Source of the DNA: Maledivibacter sp.
GTDB taxonomy: Bacteria > Bacillota > Clostridia > Peptostreptococcales > Caminicellaceae
Reading direction: 5' to 3'
Length of the DNA: 64,000 nt
Assembly: GCA_025210375.1 (NCBI GenBank)
Contig: JAOASB010000052.1
Span: 310,001-374,000, forward strand
The translations under genes and the position numbers were made by a program. This document shows positions 8,991 through 18,360 of the stretch, piece after piece. The notes under the pieces are model-generated. The model made no database searches. It saw only the letters and a program-made list of their open reading frames with translations, and was not told the DNA's origin. How positions within the stretch are numbered: the stretch's first letter is position 1; every line of letters starts with the position of its first letter.

Positions 8991-10028
8991 ATGAGTGAAA
9001 AACTAACCTATACGGATTCAGGAGTGAATATAGAAGAAGGTGCTAGAGCTGTAGACTTGATGAAGGGATATGTAAAAAATACATTTACTAAGAATGTTCT
9101 ATGCGACCTAGGTGGATTTGGGGGACTTTTCGAGTTAAATGCTAAAGAGTATGAAGCACCGGTTTTAGTTTCTGGAACCGATGGTGTCGGGACTAAGCTT
9201 AAGCTTGCATTTATGATGGATAAACACGATACTGTGGGTATTGACCTGGTGGCAATGTGTGTTAATGATATACTGTGTCAAGGAGCAAAGCCCTTATTTT
9301 TCTTAGATTATGTGGCAACTGGAAAGCTTGAGGCTGAAAAGGTCGCCGATATAGTGAAGGGGATTTCAGAGGGCTGTATTCAGTCAGGGTCGGCACTTAT
9401 TGGTGGGGAGACCGCTGAAATGCCTGGATTCTATGCTGCAGGGGAGTATGATATGGCTGGATTTAGCGTAGGAATAGTAGACAAGCCTAGGATTATTGAT
9501 GGAAGTAAGATAGAAGATGGAGACGTAGTTATAGGAGTAGCTTCAAGTGGTATCCATTCCAATGGATATTCCTTAGTTAGAAAGCTTTTCCTCGATAGAT
9601 TAGGATATGGTGTAGATAAATACATTGAGGAATTAGGAGAAACCCTGGGAGAAGCATTACTAAGACCTACAAAGATTTATGCCAATACAGTTATAAAGGT
9701 ATTAAGTCAATATGATGTTAAGGGTATGGTTCATATCACCGGCGGAGGCTTTTATGAAAACATTCCTAGAATTATTCCACAGGGCTTAGGTGTAGAGGTT
9801 AATCTAGGAAGCTGGGATGTACTGCCTATATTTGAGTTGATGCAAAGAGAAGGTAATGTTGAAACCGATGAAATGTTTAAAACCTTTAATATGGGTATCG
9901 GATATATATTTATTGTTAAAGAAAAGGATGGGGAAGGGGTACTCGGTGCTATTAAGGATACTGGCGAAAATGCCTATAAAATAGGAAAAGTAGTAGAGGG
10001 CATACATGGGGTGAGTTTATGCCGATAA
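8991..10028 (+). CDS. purM: Phosphoribosylformylglycinamidine cyclo-ligase (AIR synthetase)
   Basis: AIR synthetase closes the imidazole ring using FGAM and ATP. The 345 residues show DSGVNIEEGARAVDLMKG, the GTDGVGTKLKLAF loop, and GGETAEMPGFY, all hallmarks of the PurM fold. The start is the ATG at 8991, 8 bases after GAGGTG, not the in-frame TTG at 8988. The 3' end overlaps purN by 10 bases, which suggests translational coupling. Confidence 0.96.
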   Translation: MSEKLTYTDSGVNIEEGARAVDLMKGYVKNTFTKNVLCDLGGFGGLFELNAKEYEAPVLVSGTDGVGTKLKLAFMMDKHDTVGIDLVAMCVNDILCQGAKPLFFLDYVATGKLEAEKVADIVKGISEGCIQSGSALIGGETAEMPGFYAAGEYDMAGFSVGIVDKPRIIDGSKIEDGDVVIGVASSGIHSNGYSLVRKLFLDRLGYGVDKYIEELGETLGEALLRPTKIYANTVIKVLSQYDVKGMVHITGGGFYENIPRIIPQGLGVEVNLGSWDVLPIFELMQREGNVETDEMFKTFNMGIGYIFIVKEKDGEGVLGAIKDTGENAYKIGKVVEGIHGVSLCR

Positions 10029-10651
10029 AGAGAATTGCCGTTTTAGTTTCAGGTAGAGGAAGCAATCTACAAACAATAATAGATAATATTGAAAATGGCA
10101 ATATAAATGGAAGAATTGAAGTGGTTATTTCCAGTAAAAAGGATGCCTATGCACTAAAGAGGGCCGAAAACCATGATATTGAAGGTATATATATAGGAAA
10201 AGGAAACTATCCCCATGTGGATGCAAGAAATGATAGACTCATAGAAGTACTAAAGGAAAGAGGAGTGGACTTAGTTGTCCTTGCGGGATACATGAGCATA
10301 TTGAATGAAAACTTTGTTAAGCTTTTTAGACATAGGATAATAAATATCCATCCTTCACTGATTCCAAGCTTTTGTGGTAAAGGGTATTATGGCTCGAGGG
10401 TACACAGGGCAGTACTGGATTATGGAGTGAAGTTGACGGGAGCTACTGTACATTTTGTAGATGAAGGAACTGACACGGGGCCAGTCATACTACAAAAAAC
10501 CGTAGACGTAGATTTTGATGATACTGTAGAAACCTTGTCGGATAAGGTATTAAAAGTAGAACATGAGCTTCTTCCCCTTGGAGTGAAGCTATTTTGTGAG
10601 GATAGATTGGTAGTAGAGGGAAGAAGAGTTAAGTTAAAGGGAGGTATTTAA
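10019..10651 (+). CDS. purN: Phosphoribosylglycinamide formyltransferase
   Basis: GAR transformylase uses 10-formyl-tetrahydrofolate. The 210-residue protein contains VLVSGRGSNLQTII at the N-terminus and the catalytic segment NIHPSLIPSFCG (Asn, His) followed by GATVHFVDEGTDTGPVI with the catalytic Asp. The ATG at 10019 lies inside the purM 3' end, and the stop codon directly abuts purH at 10652. Both junctions indicate one polycistron. Confidence 0.96.
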   Translation: MPIKRIAVLVSGRGSNLQTIIDNIENGNINGRIEVVISSKKDAYALKRAENHDIEGIYIGKGNYPHVDARNDRLIEVLKERGVDLVVLAGYMSILNENFVKLFRHRIINIHPSLIPSFCGKGYYGSRVHRAVLDYGVKLTGATVHFVDEGTDTGPVILQKTVDVDFDDTVETLSDKVLKVEHELLPLGVKLFCEDRLVVEGRRVKLKGGI

Positions 10652-12193
10652 ATGATTAAAAAAGCTTTAATCAGTGTTTCAGATAAAAGTGGAATTGTAG
10701 AATTTGCTAAAAAGCTTAAGGAATTAGGGGTAGAGATTATCTCTACCGGTGGAACTGCTAAAAAACTTATGGAAAATGGTGTTGAAGTAACTAAGGTGTC
10801 AGATATTACAGGATTTCCAGAATGTTTAGATGGAAGAGTAAAAACTCTACATCCTGTTATACATGGTGGAATACTAGCCATAAGGGATAACGAAGGTCAT
10901 ATGGCTCAGTTAAAGGAGCTAAATATTGAACCAATAGATTTATTAGTGATAAACCTTTACCCCTTTAAGCAAACCATAGCTAAAGAAAATGTAGAGTTTG
11001 ATGAGGCCATTGAAAATATAGATATAGGCGGGCCGACAATGCTAAGATCTGCGGCTAAGAATTTCAAATTTGTCACAGTAGTAACTGACCCTAGGGATTA
11101 TGATAAAGTAATTGGTGAACTTAATGAGAGTAATGAGGTGTGCTATGAAACAAAATATGAATTGGCACTAAAGGTGTTCGAGCATACATCCCATTATGAT
11201 ACATTGATTTCCGGTTATTTAAGAAATAGATTAGGGGGTAGAGAGTTCCCAGAGGTTTTGACCCTTACCTATGAAAAGGTTAGTGATCTAAGGTATGGTG
11301 AAAATCCCCATCAAAAAGCTTCATTTTATAAAGAAGTAGGACAGACTGAGGGATCATTAGTTAATGCAGTTCAGTTACATGGGAAAGAGCTGTCCTTTAA
11401 TAATATAAATGATACAAACGGAGCCCTAGAGCTGCTAAAGGAATATGAAGAACCGACAGTGGTAGGTGTAAAGCATACAAATGCATGTGGGGTTGGCAGT
11501 GGCTATGATATATACGATGCTTACATGAAGGCCTATGAATGTGATCCTAAATCAATCTTTGGAGGAATAGTTGCTGCTAATAGAAGCATAGATTATAGAA
11601 CTGCCGAGGAGATAAATAAAATATTTGTTGAGATAGTTATTGCTCCAGATTTTGATGAAGATGCATTGGAGATACTTAAGTCAAAGAAAAATATCAGACT
11701 CTTAAAATTAAAGGATATAAGCAAAAAGCAAAGGGAAAATGCCATGGATATGAAAAAAGTTAATGGTGGTATTCTTCTTCAAAATGTAAATTCCAAGATG
11801 TATAAAGAGGAATTAAAGGTGATTACGGAAAGAATACCTACTGAAAAGGAAATGGAAGACTTGGAATTTGCCTGGAAGGTATGTAAGCACATTAAATCAA
11901 ATGGTATAGTATTGGCTAAGAATAAGCAAACTGTAGGAGTAGGCCCTGGTCAAGTAAATAGAATTTGGGCTGTGGAAAATTCTATAAAACAAGCTTTGGT
12001 AGAGGTTAAAGGAAGTGTAATGGCATCCGATGCATTCTTCCCCTTTGCAGATTGCGTTGAAGTAGCGGCTAAAGCAGGGATAACAGCTATAATCCAACCT
12101 GGAGGCTCAATAAGAGACCAGGAATCAATAGATGCAGCCAATAAGTATGGTATAGCAATGGTATTTACGGGAATGAGACATTTTAAACATTAG
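10652..12193 (+). CDS. purH: Bifunctional AICAR transformylase / IMP cyclohydrolase
   Basis: PurH does the last two steps to IMP. Residues 1-190 are the IMP cyclohydrolase domain (MGS-like; ALISVSDKSGIVEFAKKL, STGGT, DGRVKTLHP). The rest is the transformylase domain (LRYGENPHQ, VGVKHTNACGVG, SDAFFPFADCVE). The length of 513 residues is typical. GGGAGG at 10639-10644 lies within the end of purN. Confidence 0.97.
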   Translation: MIKKALISVSDKSGIVEFAKKLKELGVEIISTGGTAKKLMENGVEVTKVSDITGFPECLDGRVKTLHPVIHGGILAIRDNEGHMAQLKELNIEPIDLLVINLYPFKQTIAKENVEFDEAIENIDIGGPTMLRSAAKNFKFVTVVTDPRDYDKVIGELNESNEVCYETKYELALKVFEHTSHYDTLISGYLRNRLGGREFPEVLTLTYEKVSDLRYGENPHQKASFYKEVGQTEGSLVNAVQLHGKELSFNNINDTNGALELLKEYEEPTVVGVKHTNACGVGSGYDIYDAYMKAYECDPKSIFGGIVAANRSIDYRTAEEINKIFVEIVIAPDFDEDALEILKSKKNIRLLKLKDISKKQRENAMDMKKVNGGILLQNVNSKMYKEELKVITERIPTEKEMEDLEFAWKVCKHIKSNGIVLAKNKQTVGVGPGQVNRIWAVENSIKQALVEVKGSVMASDAFFPFADCVEVAAKAGITAIIQPGGSIRDQESIDAANKYGIAMVFTGMRHFKH

Positions 12194-12239
12194 AAGAGTT
12201 CTAAGTGTATTACCCAAAAGTTATTTGGAGGTGAAAACT

Positions 12240-13499
12240 ATGAAGGTTCTTGTTATCGGTAGCGGTGGACGTGAGCATACTTTGGTATGGAAGCTTTCTC
12301 AAAGCCCAAGGGTTGATAAGATATATTGCGCTCCTGGAAATGCTGGAATAGGAGATATGGCAGAGCTGGTTAATATAAAGGCTGAAGATATAGAGGTTTT
12401 ATTGGGATTTGCTTTGAAAAAAGGTATAGATTTAACCGTAGTTGGACCGGAAGTACCCTTAGTAGATGGAATTGCTGATAGATTTGAGGCAGAGGGATTA
12501 AGGATATTTGCACCCAATAAAGCATGTGCCCAGCTTGAGGGAAGTAAGGCCTTTGCTAAGGAATTTATGATAAGACATGATATTCCTACAGCAAAGTATA
12601 AGGAATATACAAATCCGGATGAAGCAATAAGTGATATAGGTATTTACGGATTTCCCATGGTTATAAAGGCCGATGGACTTGCAGCAGGTAAGGGAGTAAT
12701 CATTGCACAGGATGAAAAGGAAGCCCATGAAGCTTTAAGCATGATAATGAAGAATAAAAAGTTTGGTGATGCAGGCTCCAAGGTAGTTATAGAAGAATTT
12801 TTGGATGGAATAGAAGCCTCGATACTTTGCTTTGTAGATGGAGAAACCATAGTGCCTATGGTCAGTGCCCAAGACTACAAGAAGGCCTTTGATGGAGATA
12901 ATGGACCAAACACAGGGGGTATGGGAACCTATTCACCTAGCATAATATACAATGATGATATAAAAGAAAAGGTTGAAAATAGGATACTAAAAAGCTTTAT
13001 CGATGGGCTTAAAGCTGACGGATTAAATTATAGAGGTGTAGTATTCATAGGACTTATGATTAAGGACGGTCAGCCAAAGGTACTAGAATTTAATACAAGA
13101 TTTGGTGATCCAGAAACACAGGTAGTACTGTCAAGACTGGAAACGGATTTGTTGGACATTATAGAAAGTATACTAGAAGGAAGATTAAAAGATCAAGACA
13201 TCAAATGGTCAGATAAGAAAGCAGTTTGTGTTATACTAGCTTCTGAGGGCTATCCAGGAAAATATGAAAAAGGAAAAGCCATCAATGGACTTGAAGATAT
13301 AAAAGATGCTATAGTATTCCATGCAGGAACTAGGATAGTAGATGGTAAGGTAGTTACCAATGGAGGAAGAGTGCTGGGAGTAGTTGCTACTGCCGATACC
13401 ATAGATGAGGCTAGAAATACAGTGTATAAAAATATAGATAAGATTAATTTTGAAGGAAAACAATATAGAACGGATATAGGAGAGATAGCACTTGGGTAG
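12240..13499 (+). CDS. purD: Phosphoribosylamine-glycine ligase
   Basis: GAR synthetase, an ATP-grasp enzyme of 419 residues. Motifs: VLVIGSGGREHTL at the N-terminus, VGPEVPLV, the ATP-grasp MVIKADGLAAGKGVIIA, GPNTGGMGTYSP and LEFNTRFGDPETQV. The start is the ATG at 12240, 8 bases after TTGGAGG; an in-frame TTG at 12225 lies upstream of that ribosome binding site and is unlikely. It is the last gene of the pur operon, and its stop codon lies inside the terminator stem. Confidence 0.97.
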   Translation: MKVLVIGSGGREHTLVWKLSQSPRVDKIYCAPGNAGIGDMAELVNIKAEDIEVLLGFALKKGIDLTVVGPEVPLVDGIADRFEAEGLRIFAPNKACAQLEGSKAFAKEFMIRHDIPTAKYKEYTNPDEAISDIGIYGFPMVIKADGLAAGKGVIIAQDEKEAHEALSMIMKNKKFGDAGSKVVIEEFLDGIEASILCFVDGETIVPMVSAQDYKKAFDGDNGPNTGGMGTYSPSIIYNDDIKEKVENRILKSFIDGLKADGLNYRGVVFIGLMIKDGQPKVLEFNTRFGDPETQVVLSRLETDLLDIIESILEGRLKDQDIKWSDKKAVCVILASEGYPGKYEKGKAINGLEDIKDAIVFHAGTRIVDGKVVTNGGRVLGVVATADTIDEARNTVYKNIDKINFEGKQYRTDIGEIALG

Positions 13500-13515
13500 A
13501 CCAGGTGCTTTTTTC
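13487..13515 (+). terminator. Terminator of the pur operon
   Basis: AGCACTTGG (13487-13495) pairs with CCAGGTGCT (13501-13509; one G-T) and is followed by TTTTTT. The hairpin includes the purD stop codon, so the operon ends without a trailer. Confidence 0.9.
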
Positions 13516-13656
13516 TTGTCTCTTTTAATATAATAAGATTTTTTTCAGTAGGCTCGTACTGCCACCTTTGGGTTGAAAAAAATTTAGAATATAGTGACAA
13601 TAACATGTGAATTAAGATATATGATAATGAAAACGGTTCTTTTTACCATAAATAGA

Positions 13657-13697
13657 TTCTATATGACAGGAATGATCGTCCCCTCTGGAATATAGAA
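13657..13697. repeat. Hairpin-forming inverted repeat in the pur-nag gap
   Basis: TTCTATAT (13657-13664) pairs with ATATAGAA (13690-13697), with further CAGG/TCTG pairing inside. The 338-base gap 13516-13853 holds only this hairpin and the promoter that follows. It does not match a riboswitch class I recognise. Confidence 0.35.
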
Positions 13698-13777
13698 ATA
13701 AGGCCGTCCAATCTTCAATAGCGGTAAATATTATAACAATAATGAGTAAAGCCCAAAATATAATATGCTAGATATAT

Positions 13778-13818
13778 TTGACAAATGAAGTAAGTTTTTT
13801 TATAATTGTATATACAAT
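13778..13818 (+). promoter_or_regulatory. Consensus promoter with overlapping operator palindrome
   Basis: TTGACA (13778-13783), a 17-base spacer and TATAAT (13801-13806) match sigma-A consensus exactly. The 14-bp perfect palindrome ATTGTATATACAAT (13805-13818) overlaps the -10 element and the expected start of transcription. It is the likely operator for the GntR protein encoded just downstream. Confidence 0.8.
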
Positions 13819-13853
13819 ATAACAAATGTAATACAATTATGGGAGTGATGTTT

Positions 13854-14588
13854 TTGAAAAAAGTGTCAAAGCAAAGTCCTTTACCTCTGTATTATCAACT
13901 AAAGGAGATATTGGGTGAGATGATTGACAATGAAGAATTAAAGCCCGGTGATCCCATTCTGCCGGAGCTTGAATTATGTAAATTACATGATATAAGTCGA
14001 ATGACAGCTAGGAAAGCTATAATGTCCCTAGTAAATGAGGGATTGTTATATAGGGAACAAGGAAAGGGCACCTTTGTATCAAGCCCAAAAGAAAAGCAAC
14101 AAATGACTAAGCTAAGAGGATTTTCAGAGGAAATGGAAGAAAAAGGTTTGAAAACAAGCACGAAGCTTCTATCATTTAGGATCAAAAAAGCAACTAAAAA
14201 AGTTAAAGCTAACTTACAGTTATCCGATGAAAATGATCTAGTAATAGAAATAAGAAGACTGATGATCATTGAAGATGAACCATTTTCCTTGGAGACAGTA
14301 AGTATACCCCATTATATGTGCCCAGACATGTTAAAGGAAACAATTGAAGGTAATTCTTTATATAAGCTACTGAGTAAAAATTATAATTATGTTATGGATT
14401 ATGCCAAGCAAAGTATAGAGCCAACAATTCTTGCTGAATATGAAAGTAGTATGTTAAATATACCGAAGGATACAATGGCCTTGTTATTGAAAAGGAAAAC
14501 CTATTTAGTAGATGGTAGAGTAATTGAATATACAAAATCCATATATAGAAGTGATAAATACAAGTATGAGATAATGTTAAAACCTTAA
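13854..14588 (+). CDS. GntR/HutC-family regulator, probable amino-sugar regulator
   Basis: Residues 1-70 form the GntR winged helix-turn-helix (PLYYQLKEILGEMIDNEELK, then ISRMTARKAIMSLVNEGLLYR and GKGTFVS). Residues of about 90-240 are the UTRA ligand-binding domain that in NagR/DasR senses amino-sugar phosphates. I use the TTG at 13854, 8 bases after GGGAG; the ATGs at 13839 and 13848 sit on or beside that ribosome binding site. It lies 45 bases before nagB and probably represses this pair through the palindrome at its promoter. Specific effector: inference from neighbours. Confidence 0.85.
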   Translation: MKKVSKQSPLPLYYQLKEILGEMIDNEELKPGDPILPELELCKLHDISRMTARKAIMSLVNEGLLYREQGKGTFVSSPKEKQQMTKLRGFSEEMEEKGLKTSTKLLSFRIKKATKKVKANLQLSDENDLVIEIRRLMIIEDEPFSLETVSIPHYMCPDMLKETIEGNSLYKLLSKNYNYVMDYAKQSIEPTILAEYESSMLNIPKDTMALLLKRKTYLVDGRVIEYTKSIYRSDKYKYEIMLKP

Positions 14589-14633
14589 GCTATAAGTTAA
14601 AATAGCATGGAAAACAGTATTGGAGGTAGAAAA

Positions 14634-15359
14634 ATGAAGATTATTGTTGTTGATAATTATAATGAAATGAGTAAAAAAGCGGCCAATATTATTGCAAGTC
14701 AGATTATACTTAACCCTAATAGTGTGTTGGGATTTGCAACTGGTGATACTCCATTAGGTACTTATAAGGATCTAATAAGTATTTATGATGAAGGGGATAT
14801 TGATTTTAGGGATATAAAAACCTTTAACCTCGATGAATATTATCCTCTTTCTAAAGAAAATCCTCAAAGCTATAATTATTATATGGAAGAAAACTTTTTT
14901 AAATATGTCAACGTAAAGACTGAAAACATCCATATTCCCAATGGTATGTGTGATAGCATTAAGGATGAATGTGCTAACTATGAAGATGCTATAAAGCAGG
15001 CTGGAGGTATTGATCTACAGCTTCTTGGTATAGGTAAAAATGGACATATAGGATTTAATGAGCCGGATCTAAAGTTTGAAGCAACTACACATTTAGTGCA
15101 TTTAGATGAAGATACTATAAAAGCAAATTCAAGATTTTTTGATTCCATAGAAGAAGTACCCACCAGGGCAATAAGTATGGGAATAAAAACAATTATGGGG
15201 GTAAAGAAAATAGTGTTATTGGCAAGTGGTACTGAAAAGTCTGAAGCTATTTATAATACTTTAAATGGGCCAATCACACCGGAAGTACCAGCTTCAGTAC
15301 TACAGCTGCATCCCGATGTAACGGTTATTATTGATAAAGATGCAGGCTCCAGGCTTTAA
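14634..15359 (+). CDS. nagB: Glucosamine-6-phosphate deaminase
   Basis: NagB converts glucosamine-6-phosphate to fructose-6-phosphate and ammonia, feeding recovered amino sugar to glycolysis. The 241-residue chain has GFATGDTPLGTYKDL, FNLDEYYPL (catalytic Asp), and GIGKNGHIGFNEP with the catalytic His. The start is the ATG at 14634 after GGAGG at 14622; an in-frame ATG at 14607 is upstream of this ribosome binding site. It stands between its likely regulator and the MurNAc recycling genes, whose product (GlcNAc-6-P) enters here after deacetylation. No nagA is in the window. Confidence 0.93.
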   Translation: MKIIVVDNYNEMSKKAANIIASQIILNPNSVLGFATGDTPLGTYKDLISIYDEGDIDFRDIKTFNLDEYYPLSKENPQSYNYYMEENFFKYVNVKTENIHIPNGMCDSIKDECANYEDAIKQAGGIDLQLLGIGKNGHIGFNEPDLKFEATTHLVHLDEDTIKANSRFFDSIEEVPTRAISMGIKTIMGVKKIVLLASGTEKSEAIYNTLNGPITPEVPASVLQLHPDVTVIIDKDAGSRL

Positions 15360-15417
15360 GGTCATGTCTGTAGGTGGATATGAAATATTATTACACTTCC
15401 TTCTTTTTATATTTGTT

Positions 15418-15462
15418 GGCGGGTCTATTGGGTATGAAAGAAAATATCACAATAGACCCGCC
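15418..15462 (+). other. Strong GC-rich hairpin after nagB
   Basis: GGCGGGTCTATTG (15418-15430) and CAATAGACCCGCC (15450-15462) are perfectly complementary over 13 bp, very stable for this A+T-rich sequence. No T-tract follows. It may be a transcript end or mRNA-protecting stem. An 81-codon frame at 15374-15619 runs through it, but I do not regard that as a gene. Confidence 0.6.
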
Positions 15463-15621
15463 GAATTTATTACATATATTTTTAAAGTATAATATCTCCT
15501 ATTGGTGTTTGCTGTTTACTCTAAAAAGGGTTAGATTTAGGATAAAGAATAAAGGCACCAACAAACAAATTCAAAAAGAAAATAGCTTACAAAAATTTTT
15601 TTGGAGTAGAAAGAAATAAAA

Positions 15622-15666
15622 TTTCATGATATCATTAGTTTATAAGTAATATTTTTTCATGATATC
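15622..15666 (+). promoter_or_regulatory. Twin direct repeat upstream of murQ, candidate MurR operator
   Basis: TTTCATGATATC occurs at 15622-15633 and again at 15655-15666, 33 bases apart (about three helical turns), and both are followed by a similar TTAGT-TATAA stretch. The sites precede murQ. A repressor such as MurR, encoded at the end of this gene block, is the natural candidate. Confidence 0.55.
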
Positions 15667-15742
15667 TTAGTATAACTGATCTCAATATATGTACAAATTG
15701 CTATAGGCTCTAATACTCTACTATGAAAGGGTGTATACATCT

Positions 15743-16657
15743 ATGAAGATTGATTTAAGTAACTTGACCACTGAAAAAAGGAATTTTAATACACTTGAAC
15801 TGGATATAGTTTCAACGGAAGAAATGATAAAAATGATTAATGATGAAGATAAAAAAATAGCATATGCTGTTGAAAAACAAATTATTAACATTGCAAAGGC
15901 TGTAGATATAATCGCAAATAAGCTTGAAAGGGGGGGAAGACTGATATATCTTGGAGCTGGTACCAGCGGTAGATTAGGAATATTAGACGCTTCGGAGTGT
16001 CCTCCAACCTTTGGGACTCCAAAGGAGTTGGTTCACGGAATAATCGCTGGGGGATCAAAGGCAGTATTTAGTGCAGTAGAAGGTGCAGAGGATGATATTT
16101 TAAAAGCTGTGGAGGATTTGAAAAAAATAGGCTTTAATGATACCGATGCCCTCGTAGGTATAACCGCCAGTGGAAGAACACCCTATGTACTTGGGGGAAT
16201 CGAATATGCAAAAGCCATAGGGGCTTCATCGGTAGCCGTTACAAACAATGCCGATTCTGAAATTCAAAGGCTGGCTGACATCTGTATTTCGGTGGTAGTA
16301 GGAAGCGAGGCATTAACAGGGTCAACTAGAATGAAAGCAGGTACTGCACAGAAAATGGTTTTAAACATGCTTTCTACTGGGGCAATGATAAAGCTTGGCA
16401 AGGTATACGAGAATTTAATGGTGGACTTGGAATCCACAAATCTCAAGCTAAAGGAAAGATGTAGAAACATAATCGTAGAAGCTACTTCTGTGGATGAAAC
16501 AGTTGCTGCTCAGTTTTTAGAAAAAACGGGATATGACGTTAAACTTGCCATATTTATGATAATGTCAGAGCTTGACAAGGAAGTAGCCCAAAAAAACCTT
16601 AATTCACATAAGGGACATATAAGAAGGGCTTTAAAAGCAATAAAAAAAATACAATAA
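15743..16657 (+). CDS. murQ: N-acetylmuramic acid 6-phosphate etherase
   Basis: MurQ cleaves the lactyl ether of MurNAc-6-P, giving GlcNAc-6-P and D-lactate, during peptidoglycan recycling. The 304-residue protein has a SIS fold with GAGTSGRLGILDASECPPTF (the catalytic Glu lies in DASE) and TGSTRMKAGTAQK. The start is the ATG at 15743 after AAAGGGTG; the GTG at 15731 is part of that site. It opens a run of genes with the classic murQ-hydrolase-murP order. Confidence 0.95.
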   Translation: MKIDLSNLTTEKRNFNTLELDIVSTEEMIKMINDEDKKIAYAVEKQIINIAKAVDIIANKLERGGRLIYLGAGTSGRLGILDASECPPTFGTPKELVHGIIAGGSKAVFSAVEGAEDDILKAVEDLKKIGFNDTDALVGITASGRTPYVLGGIEYAKAIGASSVAVTNNADSEIQRLADICISVVVGSEALTGSTRMKAGTAQKMVLNMLSTGAMIKLGKVYENLMVDLESTNLKLKERCRNIIVEATSVDETVAAQFLEKTGYDVKLAIFMIMSELDKEVAQKNLNSHKGHIRRALKAIKKIQ

Positions 16658-16668
16658 GGGGGATTTAA

Positions 16669-18324
16669 ATGAATAGGAACTTGAAATCTAAACTTTCAAT
16701 CTTATTACTATTTGTATTAATATTATCTACTAGTTTAAATGGATATGCAGTGGATAATAAAATTAGTACTACAGCAGATGAACAGCAAGTTTCAGTGGCT
16801 CAGCCACTTGTTGCTTCCCAGATTGATCCTAGATTTCCTGAAGAAGAACCTACTAGTAGGCTATATGCCCAAAGTAGAAGGGTATTCAAAGGATATGAAG
16901 GTCAAGGCAAGATAATTGTAGAAAATCACGGGGCACAATCGGCTGATCTATATGTAAATGGCAAATTAGTATCGGCTAAGGATGTATTTAAACACAAAGA
17001 TGGAAGGGTTACTATAGACATAAGCAAGTATACTGTGACAGGACACAATGCCTTAAAGGTTTTAAGGGTCAAGCCCGGGGATGCATACATAAATGTATTT
17101 ATTCCATATCCCAAACTAATAGTTGGAAAGCCAGAAGATGTTGGGTTTTCAGCAAAAAAACTAGGTGAAATTGATGATCTTATAAATAAAGAAGTAAAAG
17201 AAGGCTTTCCCGGTGCAGTACTATTAGTAATGAAGGATGGAAAAATCATCAAAAATACTGCATATGGATACAAGCTTAAATATGATGGAGATAAGCTACT
17301 CGATAATTTCGAATCCATGAATACCGAAACTTTGTTTGACCTTGCATCTAACACTAAAATGTATGCTACTAACCTAGCTATACAAAAGCTTGTAAGTGAA
17401 GGTAGAATAAACATAAACGACTTGGTATGTAAATATATCCCAGGTTTTACCGGTGAAACAAGGGAGAATATTAGGATCAGAGATTTGTTAACCCATTCCG
17501 CTGGATTTGCATCAAGCATTAAATTCTATATGCCCGATAATCCTTATGGTGAGGAGTTTCATTCACTTGATAGAGAAAAAACATTAAAGCTTTTAGAAAA
17601 GGCTCCATTAGAATATCCTACTGGAACAAAAACTATTTACAGTGATACTGACTATATGCTTTTAGGATATATAATTGAAAATGTTACTGGGATTAAACTA
17701 GATGAATATGTTGAAAGCAATATATATAAGCCTTTGGGATTAACCCATACAGTATTTAATCCCTTAGAAAAGGGAATTGAAAAAGAAGATTGTGCAGCAA
17801 CGGAAACCATGGGTAATACAAGGGGTGGATCAAGGGATTATCCGAGTATAAGAAGATATACACTCCAAGGGGAGGTTCATGATGAGAAGTCCTATTATTC
17901 AATGGGTGGAATCTCCGGGCATGCTGGACTTTTCTCTACTACTTCGGATATGGCTATTTTGTGTCAAACAATATTGAATCAAGGGGGATATGGTAACGTT
18001 CAGATATTCGATAAAGATGTATTAGATCAATTTACTAAGCCATCGGATAATAATATCACATTTGGATTAGGATGGAATAGAGCTGGAAATAGGGATAAGA
18101 TATGGCAGTTTGGTCCATATGCTAGTAATATAGCAATAGGTCATACTGGATGGACTGGAACCCTTACACAAATTGATCCCAAGCATGATATGGCCATAAT
18201 TCTTTTGACAAATAAAAAACATTCAGTTTGCAATGATGGTAGATTTGAAGGTGATGTGTATGAAACAGGAAGATATGGGAGTATAGTATCTTTAGTTTAT
18301 GAAGCTCTACTGGAGAGTAAATAA
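16669..18324 (+). CDS. Exported serine hydrolase, AmiE/YfeW-like (beta-lactamase fold)
   Basis: The 551-residue protein begins with a signal peptide (hydrophobic stretch after NRNLKSK, ending near GYAVD). After a beta-rich N-terminal region come the penicillin-binding-type motifs: the SxxK motif in DLASNTKMYA, YSDTDY as the second motif and HTGWTG as the third. Relatives next to murQ/murP are E. coli YfeW (PBP4B) and B. subtilis AmiE, which removes peptide from MurNAc before uptake. Position between murQ and murP supports an extracellular MurNAc-L-Ala amidase or carboxypeptidase role. It is longer than AmiE (about 440 aa) because of the N-terminal domain. Confidence 0.85.
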   Translation: MNRNLKSKLSILLLFVLILSTSLNGYAVDNKISTTADEQQVSVAQPLVASQIDPRFPEEEPTSRLYAQSRRVFKGYEGQGKIIVENHGAQSADLYVNGKLVSAKDVFKHKDGRVTIDISKYTVTGHNALKVLRVKPGDAYINVFIPYPKLIVGKPEDVGFSAKKLGEIDDLINKEVKEGFPGAVLLVMKDGKIIKNTAYGYKLKYDGDKLLDNFESMNTETLFDLASNTKMYATNLAIQKLVSEGRININDLVCKYIPGFTGETRENIRIRDLLTHSAGFASSIKFYMPDNPYGEEFHSLDREKTLKLLEKAPLEYPTGTKTIYSDTDYMLLGYIIENVTGIKLDEYVESNIYKPLGLTHTVFNPLEKGIEKEDCAATETMGNTRGGSRDYPSIRRYTLQGEVHDEKSYYSMGGISGHAGLFSTTSDMAILCQTILNQGGYGNVQIFDKDVLDQFTKPSDNNITFGLGWNRAGNRDKIWQFGPYASNIAIGHTGWTGTLTQIDPKHDMAIILLTNKKHSVCNDGRFEGDVYETGRYGSIVSLVYEALLESK

Positions 18325-18360
18325 ACTATATAAAATATAATAAAAAGGGGGACCACTTGA

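Noticed and set aside
15374..15619. 81-codon open frame after nagB
   Set aside because: It runs through a perfect hairpin, lacks a good ribosome binding site and shows no domain. Treated as intergenic.
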